Assembly: GCF_024539675.1 (NCBI RefSeq)
Contig: NZ_JAHHIT010000043.1
Coordinates: forward strand, 32,785-96,784
Direction of reading: 5' to 3'
From: Streptomyces hilarionis
GTDB taxonomy: Bacteria > Actinomycetota > Actinomycetes > Streptomycetales > Streptomycetaceae
Length of the DNA stretch: 64,000 nt
The translations under genes and the position numbers were made by a program. Below, piece by piece: positions 43,074-58,306 of this stretch. How positions within the stretch are numbered: position 1 is the first letter of the stretch; each line of letters begins with the position of its first letter. The notes beneath the pieces were generated by a model. The model ran no database searches. It saw only the letters and a list, made by a program, of their open reading frames with translations, and was not told the DNA's origin.

Positions 43074-43586
43074 TCAGTTGGGCAGCACGACGACGAAGCG
43101 CTGCGGCTCCTCGCCCTCGGACTCGCTGCGCAGGCCGGCCGCCTTGACCGCGTCGTGGACGACCTTGCGCTCGAAGGGCGTCATGGGCTTCAGCCGCACC
43201 GGCTCACCGCCGTTCTTCGCGTCGGCCGCGGCCTTCGCGCCCAGCTCGGAGAGCTCGGCGCGCTTGCCCGCGCGGTAGCCCGCGATGTCCAGCATCAGCC
43301 GGCTGCGGTCGCCGGTCTCCCGGTGCACGGCCAGGCGCGTGAGCTCCTGCAACGCCTCCAGCACCTCGCCGTCCCGGCCGACCAGCTTCTGCAGGTCACG
43401 GGTGCCCGAGTCACTGATGATCGACACGGCGGCGCGGTCGGCCTCGACGTCCATGTCGATGTCGCCGTCGAGGTCGGCGATGTCCAGCAGACCTTCGAGG
43501 TAGTCCGCCGCGATCTCGCCTTCCTGCTCGAGGCGGGTGAGGGTGTCTGCACCCTCGGCGGCGGCGGAGGTGGTGCCTTCCGTCAC
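43074..43586 (-). CDS. jag: Jag/KhpB-like RNA-binding protein (KH + R3H)
   Basis: 170 residues. An acidic N-terminal region (1-50) precedes a KH domain (SDSGTRDLQKLVGRDGEVLEALQELTRLAVHRETG, with G-R-D-G replacing G-x-x-G) and a C-terminal R3H domain (LKPMTPFERKVVHDAVKAAGLRSESEGEEPQRFVVVLP, carrying R-x3-H). KhpB-type proteins bind RNA and influence cell elongation and division. It lies 29 nt downstream of yidC, the usual bacterial order. Confidence 0.93.
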   Translation of the reverse strand: MTEGTTSAAAEGADTLTRLEQEGEIAADYLEGLLDIADLDGDIDMDVEADRAAVSIISDSGTRDLQKLVGRDGEVLEALQELTRLAVHRETGDRSRLMLDIAGYRAGKRAELSELGAKAAADAKNGGEPVRLKPMTPFERKVVHDAVKAAGLRSESEGEEPQRFVVVLPN

Positions 43587-43615
43587 GGGATGGGCTCCTT
43601 CTACTTCTTGGACGG

Positions 43616-44896
43616 CTACTTCTTGGACGGGGACTTGGGGCGCTGCGGGCCGCCCTTGCGCTGCCCGGACTGGGCCTTGCTGCGGCCGGCGGAACCGGGC
43701 TTGGCGGCGGACTGTGTCCTGCCGTCGGCGGTCTTGGCGGGCTTGTCGTCCGCCGGTTCCTCGGACTTGACCAGCGAGGTGGGCTCACCGGCCGCCTTCG
43801 GCGTCGCCGACTGCCGCTGGGACTTGGACTGCCGCTTGGGCTGCTGGCGCTTCGCGGCGGCCGCGCTCGTCGCCGTACCGTCCTCGGCAAGGGCGACGGC
43901 CTGGGCGTCGCCCTTGACCACGGCGCCGTCGGCCTGGGCCACGAAGCCCGACTTGGTCAGAGCGTTGATGAACTTGCGCTCGGCCTCGTTGCGGTCCCGG
44001 CCCTTGGCGACGATGGCCTTGACGATGGCCTTCTCGCTGCGCCGGCGCGTCTTGCCGTGGTGCGTGACGTGCTTGTGCAGACGCTCCAGGTAGGCGGCCT
44101 GGGCCTTGGAACCCGGGGTCGGGTTGTTGCGGATCACGTACATCTGCTGGCCCATGGTCCACACGTTGGTGGTCAGCCAGTAGACGAGGACACCCACGGG
44201 GAAGTTGATGCCGAAGACGGCGAACATGACGGGGAAGACGTACATCAGCATCTTCTGCTGCTGCATGAACGGCGTCTTCACGGAGGTGTCGACGTTCTTC
44301 GTCATCAGCTGGCGCTGCGTGAAGAACTGCGAGGCCGACATCAGGACGATCATGATCGCGGTGACCACGCGGACGTCGGTCAGCGAGGCGCCGAGCGCCT
44401 CCACCTTCGCCGAGCCGTCGGTGAACTTCGCCGCCAGCGGAGCGCCGAAGATGTGCGCCTTGCGCGCGCTCTCCAGCAGCTGCTCGTTGATGACGCCGAT
44501 CTTGTCGCCCGTCGCGATGCCGTTGAGCACGTGGTACAGGGCGAAGAAGAACGGGGACTGCGCCAGGATGGGAAGGCACGAGGAGAGCGGGTTGGTGCCC
44601 GTCTCCTTGTACAGCTTCATCATCTCTTCGGACTGGCGCTGCTTGTCGTTCTTGTAGCGCTCCTGGATCTTCTTCATCTCGGGCTGCAGCGTCTGCATGG
44701 CCCGGGTCGACTTGATCTGCTTCACGAAGAGCGGGATCAGGCAGATACGGATCAGGATCACCAGGGACACGATCGACAGGCCCCAGGCCCACCCGGTGTC
44801 GGGGCCGAAGATCGACCCGTACACCTTGTGGAACTGGACGATGACCCAGGAGACAGGTGTCGTGATGAAGCTGAAGAGGCTGGCAATCGTGTCCAC
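43616..44896 (-). CDS. yidC: Membrane protein insertase YidC
   Basis: 426 residues. Five core helices are visible: the first near residues 13-30 ([15 protein letters not shown]), then [28 protein letters not shown] with the functional Arg, then [13 protein letters not shown], then [21 protein letters not shown], then [32 protein letters not shown]. It inserts proteins into the inner membrane alone or with SecYEG. The basic, Lys/Gln/Ser-rich tail (about 300-426) contacts the ribosome. GTG 44896 lies 3 nt after the yidD stop. Confidence 0.96.
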   Translation of the reverse strand: MDTIASLFSFITTPVSWVIVQFHKVYGSIFGPDTGWAWGLSIVSLVILIRICLIPLFVKQIKSTRAMQTLQPEMKKIQERYKNDKQRQSEEMMKLYKETGTNPLSSCLPILAQSPFFFALYHVLNGIATGDKIGVINEQLLESARKAHIFGAPLAAKFTDGSAKVEALGASLTDVRVVTAIMIVLMSASQFFTQRQLMTKNVDTSVKTPFMQQQKMLMYVFPVMFAVFGINFPVGVLVYWLTTNVWTMGQQMYVIRNNPTPGSKAQAAYLERLHKHVTHHGKTRRRSEKAIVKAIVAKGRDRNEAERKFINALTKSGFVAQADGAVVKGDAQAVALAEDGTATSAAAAKRQQPKRQSKSQRQSATPKAAGEPTSLVKSEEPADDKPAKTADGRTQSAAKPGSAGRSKAQSGQRKGGPQRPKSPSKK

Positions 44897-44899
44897 TAA

Positions 44900-45253
44900 T
44901 CATGCTCCTTGGGCATGGGACGGTGTCTCTGCGGCCGGGCTCGAAGAGAAGTCCTCGTCGGTGGCCGTTTCGGCGGCGGAGGTCCCGCCCTTGCGTGCAC
45001 GCCAGGCGTCACGCAGCATTTCGTGCCACCGCGGGCGCTTGCGCGGCGGGACATGGTCCACGCCCCCCAGCGACCACGGATTGCACCGCAGGATGCGCCA
45101 GGCGGTGAGTGCCGTTCCCTTGACCGCACCGTGCCGGTCGATGGCCGTGAAGCCGTAGTGGGAGCACGACGGGTAGTACTTGCACACCGGCCCGAGCAGC
45201 GGACTGATCGTCCACTGGTAGAGCTTGATGAGAGCCAGCAGCGGGTACTTCAT
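44900..45253 (-). CDS. yidD: Membrane protein insertion efficiency factor YidD
   Basis: 117 residues. The family signature [36 protein letters not shown]...[17 protein letters not shown] is complete, including three cysteines. A 40-residue hydrophilic tail follows. YidD assists YidC-dependent insertion. It overlaps rnpA by 4 nt and is followed by yidC 3 nt later. Confidence 0.95.
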   Translation of the reverse strand: MKYPLLALIKLYQWTISPLLGPVCKYYPSCSHYGFTAIDRHGAVKGTALTAWRILRCNPWSLGGVDHVPPRKRPRWHEMLRDAWRARKGGTSAAETATDEDFSSSPAAETPSHAQGA

Positions 45254-45621
45254 CGCGCGCCCCCTCCCAGTAGCCGTTGAAGAGCGGCGTCCAGGTCTTG
45301 GGCCAGCTGTGCGTGGTCGGCGTCGCCCGCCCCGGGCAGCGCCCGTACGACTACCAGGCTACCGGGGGGGACCAGGGTGACTCGATCGCGCATCAGGTGA
45401 CGCAGTCTGCGCTTCACCTTGTTGCGCACGACGGCGCCGCCCACAGCCTTGCTGACGACGAAACCCGCACGCGTCGGGGGAGCGCTCTCCCCAGGCGCGT
45501 GCGGGTCCGTGGCACCGCTTCGAAGGTGGACGACGAGAGTCGGGCGTCCTGCCCGACGACCCCGTCGAACCGCGGTCGCGAAGTCCTCGCGCCGCCTCAG
45601 CCGATGCTCGGTAGGCAGCAC
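45250..45621 (-). CDS. rnpA: Ribonuclease P protein component
   Basis: 123 residues. The RNR motif region [14 protein letters not shown] and the N-terminal [23 protein letters not shown] are typical. It binds the catalytic RNA subunit that removes tRNA 5' leaders. GTG start at 45621. It lies 21 nt after rpmH and overlaps yidD by 4 nt. Confidence 0.95.
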   Translation of the reverse strand: MLPTEHRLRRREDFATAVRRGRRAGRPTLVVHLRSGATDPHAPGESAPPTRAGFVVSKAVGGAVVRNKVKRRLRHLMRDRVTLVPPGSLVVVRALPGAGDADHAQLAQDLDAALQRLLGGGAR

Positions 45622-45642
45622 GACGTCATGACCTGATCAGGC

Positions 45643-45780
45643 TCAGGCGGACAGGTTCGCGCGACCCTTGCTGCGGCGGTTCGCGAGAATCGCGCGGCCG
45701 GCACGGGTGCGCATCCGCAGGCGGAAGCCGTGGGTCTTGGCGCGACGACGGTTGTTCGGCTGGAAGGTGCGCTTGCTCAC
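45643..45780 (-). CDS. rpmH: 50S ribosomal protein L34
   Basis: 45 residues, mostly basic: [20 protein letters not shown] then [19 protein letters not shown], the universal L34 pattern. GTG start at 45780. First gene of the rpmH-rnpA-yidD-yidC-jag cluster, divergent from dnaA. Confidence 0.97.
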   Translation of the reverse strand: MSKRTFQPNNRRRAKTHGFRLRMRTRAGRAILANRRSKGRANLSA

Positions 45781-45950
45781 TCGGGGGCTCCAGAAATCAA
45801 TCGGTGGTGGCGGGGTGCCGTCCTGGCTGTCACCGTGCGCCCACGAGGTAGCTCGCGGTCAACGCCCGAGTGCACCGCTTCCCGATCACCTGACGCGATC
45901 TGTGCCCATCGGAGGCAGGCGGCAGCAGCCATCGACAACTCGACCTGGTT

Positions 45951-45980
45951 ACGGTACGCGCGGCTGCGCCATCCGGTCAA
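45951..45980 (-). promoter_or_regulatory. Candidate rpmH promoter
   Basis: On the minus strand TTGACC (45980-45975) and TACCGT (45956-45951) are spaced 18 nt, a good fit to the housekeeping sigma (HrdB) consensus, 170 nt upstream of rpmH. Confidence 0.55.
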
Positions 45981-46001
45981 ACCGGCGGTCACGGGGAGAC
46001 A

Positions 46002-46022
46002 CTGTCCACAGGCTGGGGACAA
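46002..46022. promoter_or_regulatory. DnaA boxes in the dnaA upstream region
   Basis: CTGTCCACA (46002-46010) and TGGGGACAA (46014-46022, reverse complement TTGTCCCCA) face each other 3 nt apart, about 140 nt upstream of the dnaA start. A pair of DnaA boxes controlling dnaA autoregulation is known in S. lividans/S. coelicolor. Confidence 0.75.
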
Positions 46023-46157
46023 CAACTTGAACCGTACCCGCCGCCCTGACTACCGTGGCCGGACTCCGATTCGTTCCTTTGTCCCTGCCCCCGCCCGATA
46101 TGAATCCCCACCGTCCCACCACCACACGAACGTGGGACCCACGAGAGAGCGTGCCCT

Positions 46158-48119
46158 GTGGCTGACGTGCCTGCCGATCTTGCCGCAGTGTGGCCACGAG
46201 TACTGGAACAGCTCCTCGGTGAGGGCCGTGGCCAGGGCGTCGAGGTGAAGGACGAACACTGGATCCGGCGCTGCCAACCGCTCGCGCTGGTGGCCGACAC
46301 GGCCCTGCTGGCCGTCCCCAACGAATTCGCGAAGAACGTCCTCGAAGGGCGCCTCGCCCCTGTCGTCAGCGAGACGCTGAGCCGCGAGTGCGGTCGTCCG
46401 ATCCGCATCGCGATCACCGTCGACGACTCCGCCGGCGACCCCGCGAGCCCGCCGCCGCCGTCGTCGAACCCCTCCCACCAGCAGCAGCGCTACGAGGAGC
46501 CCGAGCTCCCCGCCGGCCCCTACGAGGGACAGGACGGCCGCTACGAGGGCCAGTACGAGGGCTACGGCCGGCACCGCGCCGACCAGCTGCCTCCGACGCC
46601 CGGCGACCAGCTCCCCGGCACGCGCGGGGACCAACTGCCCACCGCGCGCCCCGCGTACCCCTCGGAGTACCAGCGTCCGGGGCCCGGCGCCTGGCCGCGG
46701 CCGCCCCAACAGGACGAGTACAGCTGGCAGCAGCAGCGGCTCGGCTTCCCCGAACGCGACCCCTACGCGTCGCCGTCGTCGCAGGACTCCTACGGCGGGC
46801 CCGCCGCCCAGGACCCGTACGCCTCGCCGTCGCAGGACTACCGGCCGCAGTCCGCGGAGCGGCCGCCGTACGACCCGTCGCCCTACGAGCAGAAGCGCCC
46901 GGAGTACGACAAGCCCCGCTCCGACTACGACCAGCGCGACACCGGCCGCCGGGAGCTGCCCGACGCGTCGCAGCCCGGGCCCGGCCACCAGCACCGCGGC
47001 GGTCCCGGCGGACCGGGCCAGGGCGGCATGGGCGGGCCCGGACCGTCGGCCGGATCGTCGTCGCCGACGCCCGGTCCGGGCGAGCCGACCGCGCGCCTGA
47101 ACCCGAAGTACCTGTTCGACACGTTCGTCATCGGCGCCTCCAACCGCTTCGCGCACGCGGCCGCCGTGGCCGTCGCCGAGGCACCCGCCAAGGCCTACAA
47201 CCCCCTCTTCATCTACGGGGAGTCGGGTCTCGGCAAGACGCACCTGCTGCACGCCATCGGGCACTACGCGCGAAGCCTCTACCCCGGCACGCGCGTGCGG
47301 TACGTGAGTTCGGAGGAGTTCACCAACGAGTTCATCAACTCCATCCGGGACGGCAAGGGCGACAGCTTCCGCAAGCGGTACCGCGAGATGGACATCCTGC
47401 TCGTCGACGACATCCAGTTCCTCGCGGACAAGGAGTCGACGCAGGAGGAGTTCTTCCACACCTTCAACACCCTCCACAACGCGAACAAGCAGATCGTGCT
47501 CTCCAGCGACCGGCCGCCCCGGCAGCTGGTCACCCTCGAGGACCGGCTGCGCAACCGCTTCGAGTGGGGTCTGACCACCGACGTCCAGCCGCCGGAGCTG
47601 GAGACCCGCATCGCGATCCTGCGCAAGAAGGCGGTGCAGGAGCAGCTCAACGCCCCGCCGGAGGTGCTGGAGTTCATCGCCTCGCGGATCTCGCGCAACA
47701 TCCGTGAGCTGGAGGGCGCGCTGATCCGGGTCACGGCGTTCGCCTCGCTCAACCGGCAGCCCGTCGACCTCGGCCTGACGGAGATCGTCCTGAAGGACCT
47801 GATCCCCGGCGGTGACGACTCCACCCCGGAGATCACCTCGACGGCCATCATGAGCGCGACCGCCGACTACTTCGGCCTCACGATCGAGGACCTGTGCGGC
47901 AGCTCCCGAGGCCGCCAGCTCGTCACGGCCCGGCAGATCGCCATGTACCTGTGCCGCGAGCTGACGGACCTGTCGCTGCCGAAGATCGGCGCGCTGTTCG
48001 GCGGCCGCGACCACACGACGGTCATGCACGCGGACCGCAAGATCCGCAATCTGATGGCCGAGCGGCGCTCCATCTACAACCAGGTCACCGAGCTGACCAA
48101 CCGCATCAAGAACGGCTGA
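46158..48119 (+). CDS. dnaA: Chromosomal replication initiator DnaA
   Basis: 653 residues. Domain I (1-95) is followed by an exceptionally long, Gln/Tyr/Pro/Asp-rich domain II (about 96-305), a streptomycete hallmark. The AAA+ domain III has Walker [10 protein letters not shown] (about 354-362) and Walker [11 protein letters not shown]; domain IV carries the DnaA signature [15 protein letters not shown] (from about 617). It binds DnaA boxes in oriC and opens the duplex. GTG 46158 is the start, with GAGAG upstream. A strong hairpin lies 64 nt after the stop. Confidence 0.98.
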   Translation: MADVPADLAAVWPRVLEQLLGEGRGQGVEVKDEHWIRRCQPLALVADTALLAVPNEFAKNVLEGRLAPVVSETLSRECGRPIRIAITVDDSAGDPASPPPPSSNPSHQQQRYEEPELPAGPYEGQDGRYEGQYEGYGRHRADQLPPTPGDQLPGTRGDQLPTARPAYPSEYQRPGPGAWPRPPQQDEYSWQQQRLGFPERDPYASPSSQDSYGGPAAQDPYASPSQDYRPQSAERPPYDPSPYEQKRPEYDKPRSDYDQRDTGRRELPDASQPGPGHQHRGGPGGPGQGGMGGPGPSAGSSSPTPGPGEPTARLNPKYLFDTFVIGASNRFAHAAAVAVAEAPAKAYNPLFIYGESGLGKTHLLHAIGHYARSLYPGTRVRYVSSEEFTNEFINSIRDGKGDSFRKRYREMDILLVDDIQFLADKESTQEEFFHTFNTLHNANKQIVLSSDRPPRQLVTLEDRLRNRFEWGLTTDVQPPELETRIAILRKKAVQEQLNAPPEVLEFIASRISRNIRELEGALIRVTAFASLNRQPVDLGLTEIVLKDLIPGGDDSTPEITSTAIMSATADYFGLTIEDLCGSSRGRQLVTARQIAMYLCRELTDLSLPKIGALFGGRDHTTVMHADRKIRNLMAERRSIYNQVTELTNRIKNG

Positions 48120-48182
48120 CCGCCCGCCGCTGAAACACCGCAGCACCGCGGTCTTCAGGTCGGCACGGCGCATCCCGGACGT

Positions 48183-48226
48183 CGGCGAAGGGCGTCCCCG
48201 GAACTCCCCGGGGACGCCCTTCGCCG
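48183..48226 (+). terminator. dnaA terminator
   Basis: Perfect 19-bp stem beginning CGGCGAAGGGCGTCCCCGG (48183-48201), 6-nt loop, complement 48208-48226. Confidence 0.9.
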
Positions 48227-48519
48227 TCTCCCGCACCGCGATGGTGCGGGAGCCGTCCCGAAGCCGGCCCGAAGTCGCCCGCGCGCCGCCCCGGCATGCC
48301 GTGGTGAGGAGCCTGCCAAGGGCCTGAGCGCCCTCGGACCGAGAACCTCCGACGCCGTGAGGACCTGGCTCCGGTCCCGCCCTGGGCCCCTCCACGCCCC
48401 TGCCGGCCCGTCCGAGGCCCGTCCCGGCCCGTTTCGGGCCCGCCCGGAGGCCGTGTAGCGGTCGTACAGCGGTCGCTCACCGCTCACCCGGTGTTCGATT
48501 AACAGCCGGGGTTACGGCC

Positions 48520-49093
48520 TCCCTCCACAGATTCGGTGACTTTCTCCCGTCCACACCCTGGGGACTGCGAAGTTGTCCAGACTGTGTCCACAGGCGTCGC
48601 CGGTGCGGGACGATCTAGCCAGGTCACCTGGCTGTGGATTCGTGGACAAAGGTTCTCCACAGCCTGTGGACGAAGAAATGATCCACAGGCTGTGCACGAA
48701 GTTGTCCACCGGCAACCCACAGGCTGGAGCCGGTTGTCCCCAGCGATCCCCGGCTTCTCCACATGTCTGTCCACTGTTCGGCAACGTGACGCGCCTCCTC
48801 ACCGCGTCGAGTGAAAGGCGTCACACGAAGTTGCCGAGGGTGCCTGTGGGAAAGACGACGAAACCTGGGGACGGCGCTGGGGACAAGTCGGCCCTCCCTG
48901 TGCACGGAGTGTGCAGAACTTCCTGTTCTCCACAGAAGGCCCCGGTTATCCACCGGCTCCGCCCACAGGGTCGGTGGATAAAATATCGGCTCTGAGCTGC
49001 GAAAACGGGGTTATCCACGGTATCCACAGGCCCTACTACTACTGACAACTAGAGAGAGCGAGGAATCCGTTTCGAAGTGGGACCTGTGCACAA
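48520..49093. other. oriC: Origin of replication oriC with about 20 DnaA boxes
   Basis: The 1.15-kb dnaA-dnaN interval has no gene and is packed with DnaA-box-like 9-mers in both orientations. Clear members are at 48573 (TTGTCCAGA), 48584 (GTGTCCACA), 48641 (CGTGGACAA), 48653 (TTCTCCACA), 48665 (TGTGGACGA), 48679 (TGATCCACA), 48691 (TGTGCACGA), 48702 (TTGTCCACC), 48734 (TTGTCCCCA), 48755 (TTCTCCACA), 48767 (CTGTCCACT), 48878 (TGGGGACAA), 48926 (TTCTCCACA), 48946 (TTATCCACC), 48973 (GGTGGATAA), 49011 (TTATCCACG), 49020 (GTATCCACA) and 49085 (TGTGCACAA). They fall in two groups, left and right of a box-poor gap near 48780-48870, as in the S. lividans origin. AT-richer patches lie at 48973-48990 and 49030-49060. 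Confidence 0.95.
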
Positions 49094-49274
49094 CTCGCTG
49101 TTCGGCGTCCGGCTGCCCCTCGTCACGACTTGACCCCGAGGGGCACCGACTGTCAGTGCGGTGCGTCAGACTGGTCCCCGATGGTCCTTCCCCTCACCGG
49201 GGCCGACCACACCGAGACAGACGACGAAGGCCAGGCAGGGCGAGAAGCGCCGGCAACAGCAGGAGGCGGCAAGA

Positions 49275-50405
49275 GTGAAGATCCGGGTGGAACGCGACGT
49301 ACTCGCGGAGGCCGTGGCCTGGGCGGCACGCAGCCTCCCGGCCCGTCCGCCGGCGCCGGTCCTCGCCGGCCTGCTGCTGAAGGCCGAGGACGGCCAGCTG
49401 AGCCTGTCGAGCTTCGACTACGAGGTCTCCGCGCGGGTCTCCGTCGAGACCGAGGTCGAGGAGGAGGGCACCGTCCTGGTCTCGGGCCGCCTGCTCGCGG
49501 ACATCTGCCGTGCCCTGCCCAACCGCCCGGTGGAGATCTCCACGGACGGTGTGCGGGCCACGGTGGTCTGCGGCTCCTCGCGCTTCACCCTGCACACCCT
49601 GCCTGTGGAGGAGTACCCGTCGCTGCCGCAGATGCCCAACGCGACGGGCACCGTCCCGGGTGACGTCTTCGCCTCCGCGGCCGCCCAGGTCGCCATCGCC
49701 GCCGGCCGCGACGACACGCTGCCCGTGCTCACCGGTGTGCGCATCGAGATCGAGGGCGACACCGTCACGCTGGCCTCCACCGACCGCTACCGCTTCGCGG
49801 TCCGCGAGTTCCTGTGGAAGCCGGAGAACCCGGACGCCTCCGCGGTCGCCCTGGTGCCCGCCAAGACGCTCCTGGACACCGCCAAGGCGCTCACGAGCGG
49901 CGACAGCGTGACCCTGGCGCTGTCCGGCGGCGGCTCGGGCGAGGGCCTGATCGGCTTCGAGGGCGCGGGCCGGCGGACGACGACCCGGCTGCTGGAGGGC
50001 GACCTCCCGAAGTACCGCACCCTGTTCCCGACCGAGTTCAACTCCGTCGCGGTGATCGAGACCGCCCCCTTCGTGGAGGCCGTCAAGCGCGTGGCCCTGG
50101 TCGCCGAGCGCAACACCCCGGTGCGGCTCAGCTTCGAGCAGGGCGTGCTCATCCTGGAGGCCGGCTCCAGCGACGACGCACAGGCTGTGGAGAGGGTCGA
50201 CGCGCAGCTGGAGGGCGACGACATCTCGATCGCCTTCAACCCGACCTTCCTGCTGGACGGCCTGAGCGCCATCGACTCCCCCGTGGCCCAGCTGTCCTTC
50301 ACGACGTCCACCAAGCCCGCGCTGCTCAGCGGCAAGCCGGCCCTGGACGCGGAGGCGGACGACGCCTACAAGTACCTGATCATGCCGGTGCGGCTGAGCG
50401 GCTGA
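49275..50405 (+). CDS. dnaN: DNA polymerase III beta subunit (sliding clamp)
   Basis: 376 residues, three clamp domains starting MKIRVERDVLAEAVAWAARSLPARPPAPVLAG and ending PVRLSG with the M-P-V-R-L motif of the peptide-binding pocket. It encircles DNA and tethers polymerase and repair partners. GTG 49275 has AGGAGG 8 nt upstream, so the longer upstream reading is rejected. It is followed after 201 nt by gnd. Confidence 0.97.
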   Translation: MKIRVERDVLAEAVAWAARSLPARPPAPVLAGLLLKAEDGQLSLSSFDYEVSARVSVETEVEEEGTVLVSGRLLADICRALPNRPVEISTDGVRATVVCGSSRFTLHTLPVEEYPSLPQMPNATGTVPGDVFASAAAQVAIAAGRDDTLPVLTGVRIEIEGDTVTLASTDRYRFAVREFLWKPENPDASAVALVPAKTLLDTAKALTSGDSVTLALSGGGSGEGLIGFEGAGRRTTTRLLEGDLPKYRTLFPTEFNSVAVIETAPFVEAVKRVALVAERNTPVRLSFEQGVLILEAGSSDDAQAVERVDAQLEGDDISIAFNPTFLLDGLSAIDSPVAQLSFTTSTKPALLSGKPALDAEADDAYKYLIMPVRLSG

Positions 50406-50430
50406 GCGGTACCGGCGTCGGTACCGGAGG

Positions 50431-50472
50431 TCGTCCACAGGTTGTGGCCAACGGTCCCCGGTCTGTGGACGA
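50431..50472. promoter_or_regulatory. Inverted DnaA-box-like pair between dnaN and gnd
   Basis: TCGTCCACA (50431-50439) and its exact reverse complement TGTGGACGA (50464-50472) face each other 24 nt apart. They could bind DnaA and affect gnd or dnaN expression. Weaker boxes occur at 51480 and 51500, before recF. Confidence 0.5.
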
Positions 50473-50606
50473 AGCCGCAGGTGAGCGGCGCGCGGGGCGG
50501 TACGTATGAGCGCGTATGCCCACAGGTGTGCGTGACGGTCCGGGTTTAGGCTCGGAGGGGGCACGAGGTGCCCTCACACGCCACACAGCGACCTAAGGAA
50601 CAACTG

Positions 50607-51482
50607 ATGGAGCTCGGTCTCGTCGGCCTCGGCAAGATGGGCGGCAACATGCGCGAGCGGATCCGCCGCGCCGGCCACACCGTCGTCGGATACGACCGCA
50701 ACCCGGACCTCGCCGACGTCCACAGCCTGGAAGAGCTTGTGGGCAAGCTCAAGGGCCCGCGGGTGGTCTGGGTGATGGTTCCGGCCGGCGCCGCCACCCA
50801 GTCGACCGTCGACGAGCTCGGCGAGCTGCTGGAGCCGGGCGACGTGGTCGTCGACGGCGGCAACTCCCGCTGGACGGACGACGAGAAGCACGCCGAGGAG
50901 CTCGCCGCCAAGGGCATCGGCTTCGTCGACTGCGGCGTCTCGGGAGGCGTCTGGGGCCTGGAGAACGGCTACGCGCTGATGTACGGCGGCGATGCGGAGA
51001 ACGTCGCCAAGGTGCAGCCGGTCTTCGACGCGCTCAAGCCCGAGGGCGACTTCGGCGCGGTGCACGCCGGCAGGGTCGGCGCCGGCCACTTCGCCAAGAT
51101 GGTCCACAACGGCATCGAGTACGCCATGATGCAGGCCTACGCCGAGGGCTGGGAGCTGCTGGAGAAGGTCGACTCGGTCACGGACGTGCGCGAGGTCTTC
51201 CGCTCCTGGCAGGAGGGCACGGTCATCCGTTCCTGGCTGCTGGACCTGGCCGTCAACGCCCTCGACGAGGACGAGCACCTGGACAGGCTGCGCGGCTTCG
51301 CCCAGGACTCCGGCGAGGGCCGCTGGACGGTCGAGGCCGCCATCGACAACGCCGTGCCGCTGCCCGCGATCACGGCCTCGCTGTTCGCGCGGTTCGCCTC
51401 CCGGCAGGACGACTCGCCGCAGATGAAGATGATCGCGGCGCTGCGCAACCAGTTCGGCGGCCACGCGGTCGAGAAGAAGTAG
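50607..51482 (+). CDS. gnd: 6-phosphogluconate dehydrogenase (decarboxylating, short form)
   Basis: 291 residues, the short bacterial form (about 300 residues against 470 for Gnd of enterics). The NAD(P)-binding motif [12 protein letters not shown] lies at the N-terminus; catalytic region [23 protein letters not shown] and [18 protein letters not shown] (with the catalytic Lys) are intact. It makes ribulose-5-phosphate, CO2 and NAD(P)H. ATG 50607 has AAGGA upstream. Placement between dnaN and recF is a streptomycete peculiarity. Confidence 0.95.
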   Translation: MELGLVGLGKMGGNMRERIRRAGHTVVGYDRNPDLADVHSLEELVGKLKGPRVVWVMVPAGAATQSTVDELGELLEPGDVVVDGGNSRWTDDEKHAEELAAKGIGFVDCGVSGGVWGLENGYALMYGGDAENVAKVQPVFDALKPEGDFGAVHAGRVGAGHFAKMVHNGIEYAMMQAYAEGWELLEKVDSVTDVREVFRSWQEGTVIRSWLLDLAVNALDEDEHLDRLRGFAQDSGEGRWTVEAAIDNAVPLPAITASLFARFASRQDDSPQMKMIAALRNQFGGHAVEKK

Positions 51483-51534
51483 TCCACAGGGTCGCCCCGC
51501 GATCCACAACCCCGGGGGAGGTCGGGACACGACC

Positions 51535-52656
51535 ATGCACGTCACGCATCTGTCGCTGGCCGACTTCCGCTCGTACGCCCGGGTCGAGGTCCCGCTCGAC
51601 CCGGGCGTCACCGCTTTCGTGGGCCCCAACGGGCAGGGCAAGACCAATCTCGTCGAGGCCGTGGGCTACCTCGCCACCCTGGGCAGTCACCGGGTCGCCT
51701 CGGACGCGCCCCTGGTGCGGATGGGCGCCGACCGCGCGATCGTGCGGGCGCAGGTCAGACAGGGCGAGCGGCAGCAGCTGGTGGAGCTGGAGCTGAACCC
51801 GGGCCGGGCCAACCGCGCCCGCATCAACCGGTCCTCGCAGGTCAAGCCGCGTGACGTGCTGGGCATCGTACGGACGGTGCTGTTCGCGCCCGAGGACCTC
51901 GCGCTGGTCAAGGGCGATCCCGGGGAGCGGCGCCGCTTCCTCGACGAGCTGATCACCGCCCGCTCGCCGCGGATGGCGGGGGTGCGCTCGGACTACGAAC
52001 GGGTGCTCAAGCAGCGCAACACGCTGCTGAAGTCCGCGGCGCTGGCCCGCCGGCACGGCGGCCGTTCCATGGACCTGTCCACGCTGGACGTGTGGGACCA
52101 GCATCTCGCGCGCGTGGGCGCGGAGTTGCTGGCGCAGCGGCTCGATCTGGTGGCGGCGGTCCAGCCGCTCGCCGACAAGGCGTACGAGCAGCTCGCGCCC
52201 GGCGGCGGTCCGGTGGGCCTGGAGTACAAGCCGTCCGCGCCGGGCGAGGCGCACACGCGGGAGGACCTCTACGCGCAGCTGACGGCGGCGCTCGCGGAGG
52301 CGCGCAAGCAGGAGATCGAGCGGGGCGTCACGCTGGTGGGGCCGCACCGGGACGATCTGACGCTGAAGCTGGGCCAGTTGCCCGCCAAGGGGTACGCCTC
52401 GCACGGGGAGTCCTGGTCGTACGCGCTGGCGCTGCGGCTGGCCTCCTACGACCTGCTGCGGGCGGAGGGCAACGAGCCGGTGCTGGTGCTGGACGACGTC
52501 TTCGCCGAGCTGGACGCCCGTCGGCGGGAGCGGCTGGCGGAGCTGGTGGCGCCGGGCGAGCAGGTGCTGGTGACGGCCGCGGTCGACGACGACGTGCCGG
52601 GTGTGCTGGCGGGGGCGCGGTACGCCGTGGCCGAGGGGTCGGTGGAGCGGGTGTGA
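51535..52656 (+). CDS. recF: DNA repair and recombination protein RecF
   Basis: 373 residues. SMC-like ATPase with Walker A GPNGQGKT (30-37), the signature region [17 protein letters not shown] and Walker [21 protein letters not shown]. It helps load RecA at ssDNA gaps. The next gene starts at its stop codon (4-nt overlap), indicating coupling. Confidence 0.96.
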   Translation: MHVTHLSLADFRSYARVEVPLDPGVTAFVGPNGQGKTNLVEAVGYLATLGSHRVASDAPLVRMGADRAIVRAQVRQGERQQLVELELNPGRANRARINRSSQVKPRDVLGIVRTVLFAPEDLALVKGDPGERRRFLDELITARSPRMAGVRSDYERVLKQRNTLLKSAALARRHGGRSMDLSTLDVWDQHLARVGAELLAQRLDLVAAVQPLADKAYEQLAPGGGPVGLEYKPSAPGEAHTREDLYAQLTAALAEARKQEIERGVTLVGPHRDDLTLKLGQLPAKGYASHGESWSYALALRLASYDLLRAEGNEPVLVLDDVFAELDARRRERLAELVAPGEQVLVTAAVDDDVPGVLAGARYAVAEGSVERV

Positions 52657-53189
52657 GCGGCGACGAGAGCGCCCCGAAGCGGGGCCCGGAGCCGTCCGAC
52701 GTCGATCTCGCGCGCGTGGCGCTGAGAGCGGCGCGGGAGCAGGCACGCGCGCGGGGCGACGCGGCGCAGCAGAGGAAGCAGGCCCGGCGCGGGGGAGGGC
52801 TGCGCTCCGGCGCGGGCGCGGACGGCCGCGATCCCCTGGCGCTGGGGGCCGCGATCAACCGGCTGCTCACGGAGCGGGGCTGGGAGGCGCCGGCCGCGGT
52901 GGGCGGGGTCATGGGCCGGTGGCCGCAGATCGTCGGCGAGGACGTGGCCAAGCACTGTGTGCCGGAGCGGTACGACGAGGAGGAGCGGGCGCTGATCGTG
53001 CGCTGCGACTCGACGGCGTGGGCGACGAACCTGCGGCTGCTCGCCCCGACGCTCGTGGCGCGCCTGAACGAGGATCTGGGCCAGGGCACCGTCCGGTTGA
53101 TCAAGGTCCTGGGGCCCGGTGGTCCCCCGCGTCGCTACGGCCCCCTGAGGGCCCCCGGGAGCACCGGACCCGGTGATACCTACGGGTGA
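52653..53189 (+). CDS. DUF721 protein, DciA-like helicase loader
   Basis: 178 residues. A basic, Ala/Arg/Gln-rich N-terminus (1-60) precedes the DUF721 core, from [20 protein letters not shown] through [66 protein letters not shown], the conserved W-x-x-I-V-G-x-x-x-A-x-H and ATNL-LL pattern. DciA proteins of this fold interact with and load DnaB in bacteria lacking DnaC/DnaI; the mycobacterial DciA (Rv0004) occupies the same recF-gyrB slot. GTG 52653 overlaps the recF stop. Confidence 0.9.
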   Translation: MSGDESAPKRGPEPSDVDLARVALRAAREQARARGDAAQQRKQARRGGGLRSGAGADGRDPLALGAAINRLLTERGWEAPAAVGGVMGRWPQIVGEDVAKHCVPERYDEEERALIVRCDSTAWATNLRLLAPTLVARLNEDLGQGTVRLIKVLGPGGPPRRYGPLRAPGSTGPGDTYG

Positions 53190-55651
<2,462 letters not shown>

Positions 55652-55693
55652 GTCGGTCTCAGCTGACCGCACCAGGAAGGATCCCCACCAGCA

Positions 55694-58288
<2,595 letters not shown>

Positions 58289-58306
58289 CACGAGGAGTGA
58301 GTCATC

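Larger units (their letters stand above)
45781..46157. other. rpmH-dnaA divergent promoter region
   Basis: 377 nt without a gene. It holds the candidate rpmH promoter (45951-45980) and two DnaA-box-like 9-mers close to each other (46002-46010, 46014-46022). The dnaA promoter could not be placed with confidence. Confidence 0.7.

Noticed and set aside
46050..48395. A 781-codon minus-strand frame opposite dnaA
   Set aside because: Antisense shadow of dnaA with repetitive Val/Gly/Arg content.
48155..48487. Short minus-strand frames between the dnaA terminator and oriC
   Set aside because: GGCCCGT-rich low-complexity sequence without ribosome sites; considered non-coding spacer.
48520..49093. 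Possible CRISPR-like array because of recurring short similar words
   Set aside because: The recurring words are 9-mer DnaA boxes in both orientations with irregular spacing, not repeats of 20 nt or more with regular spacers.
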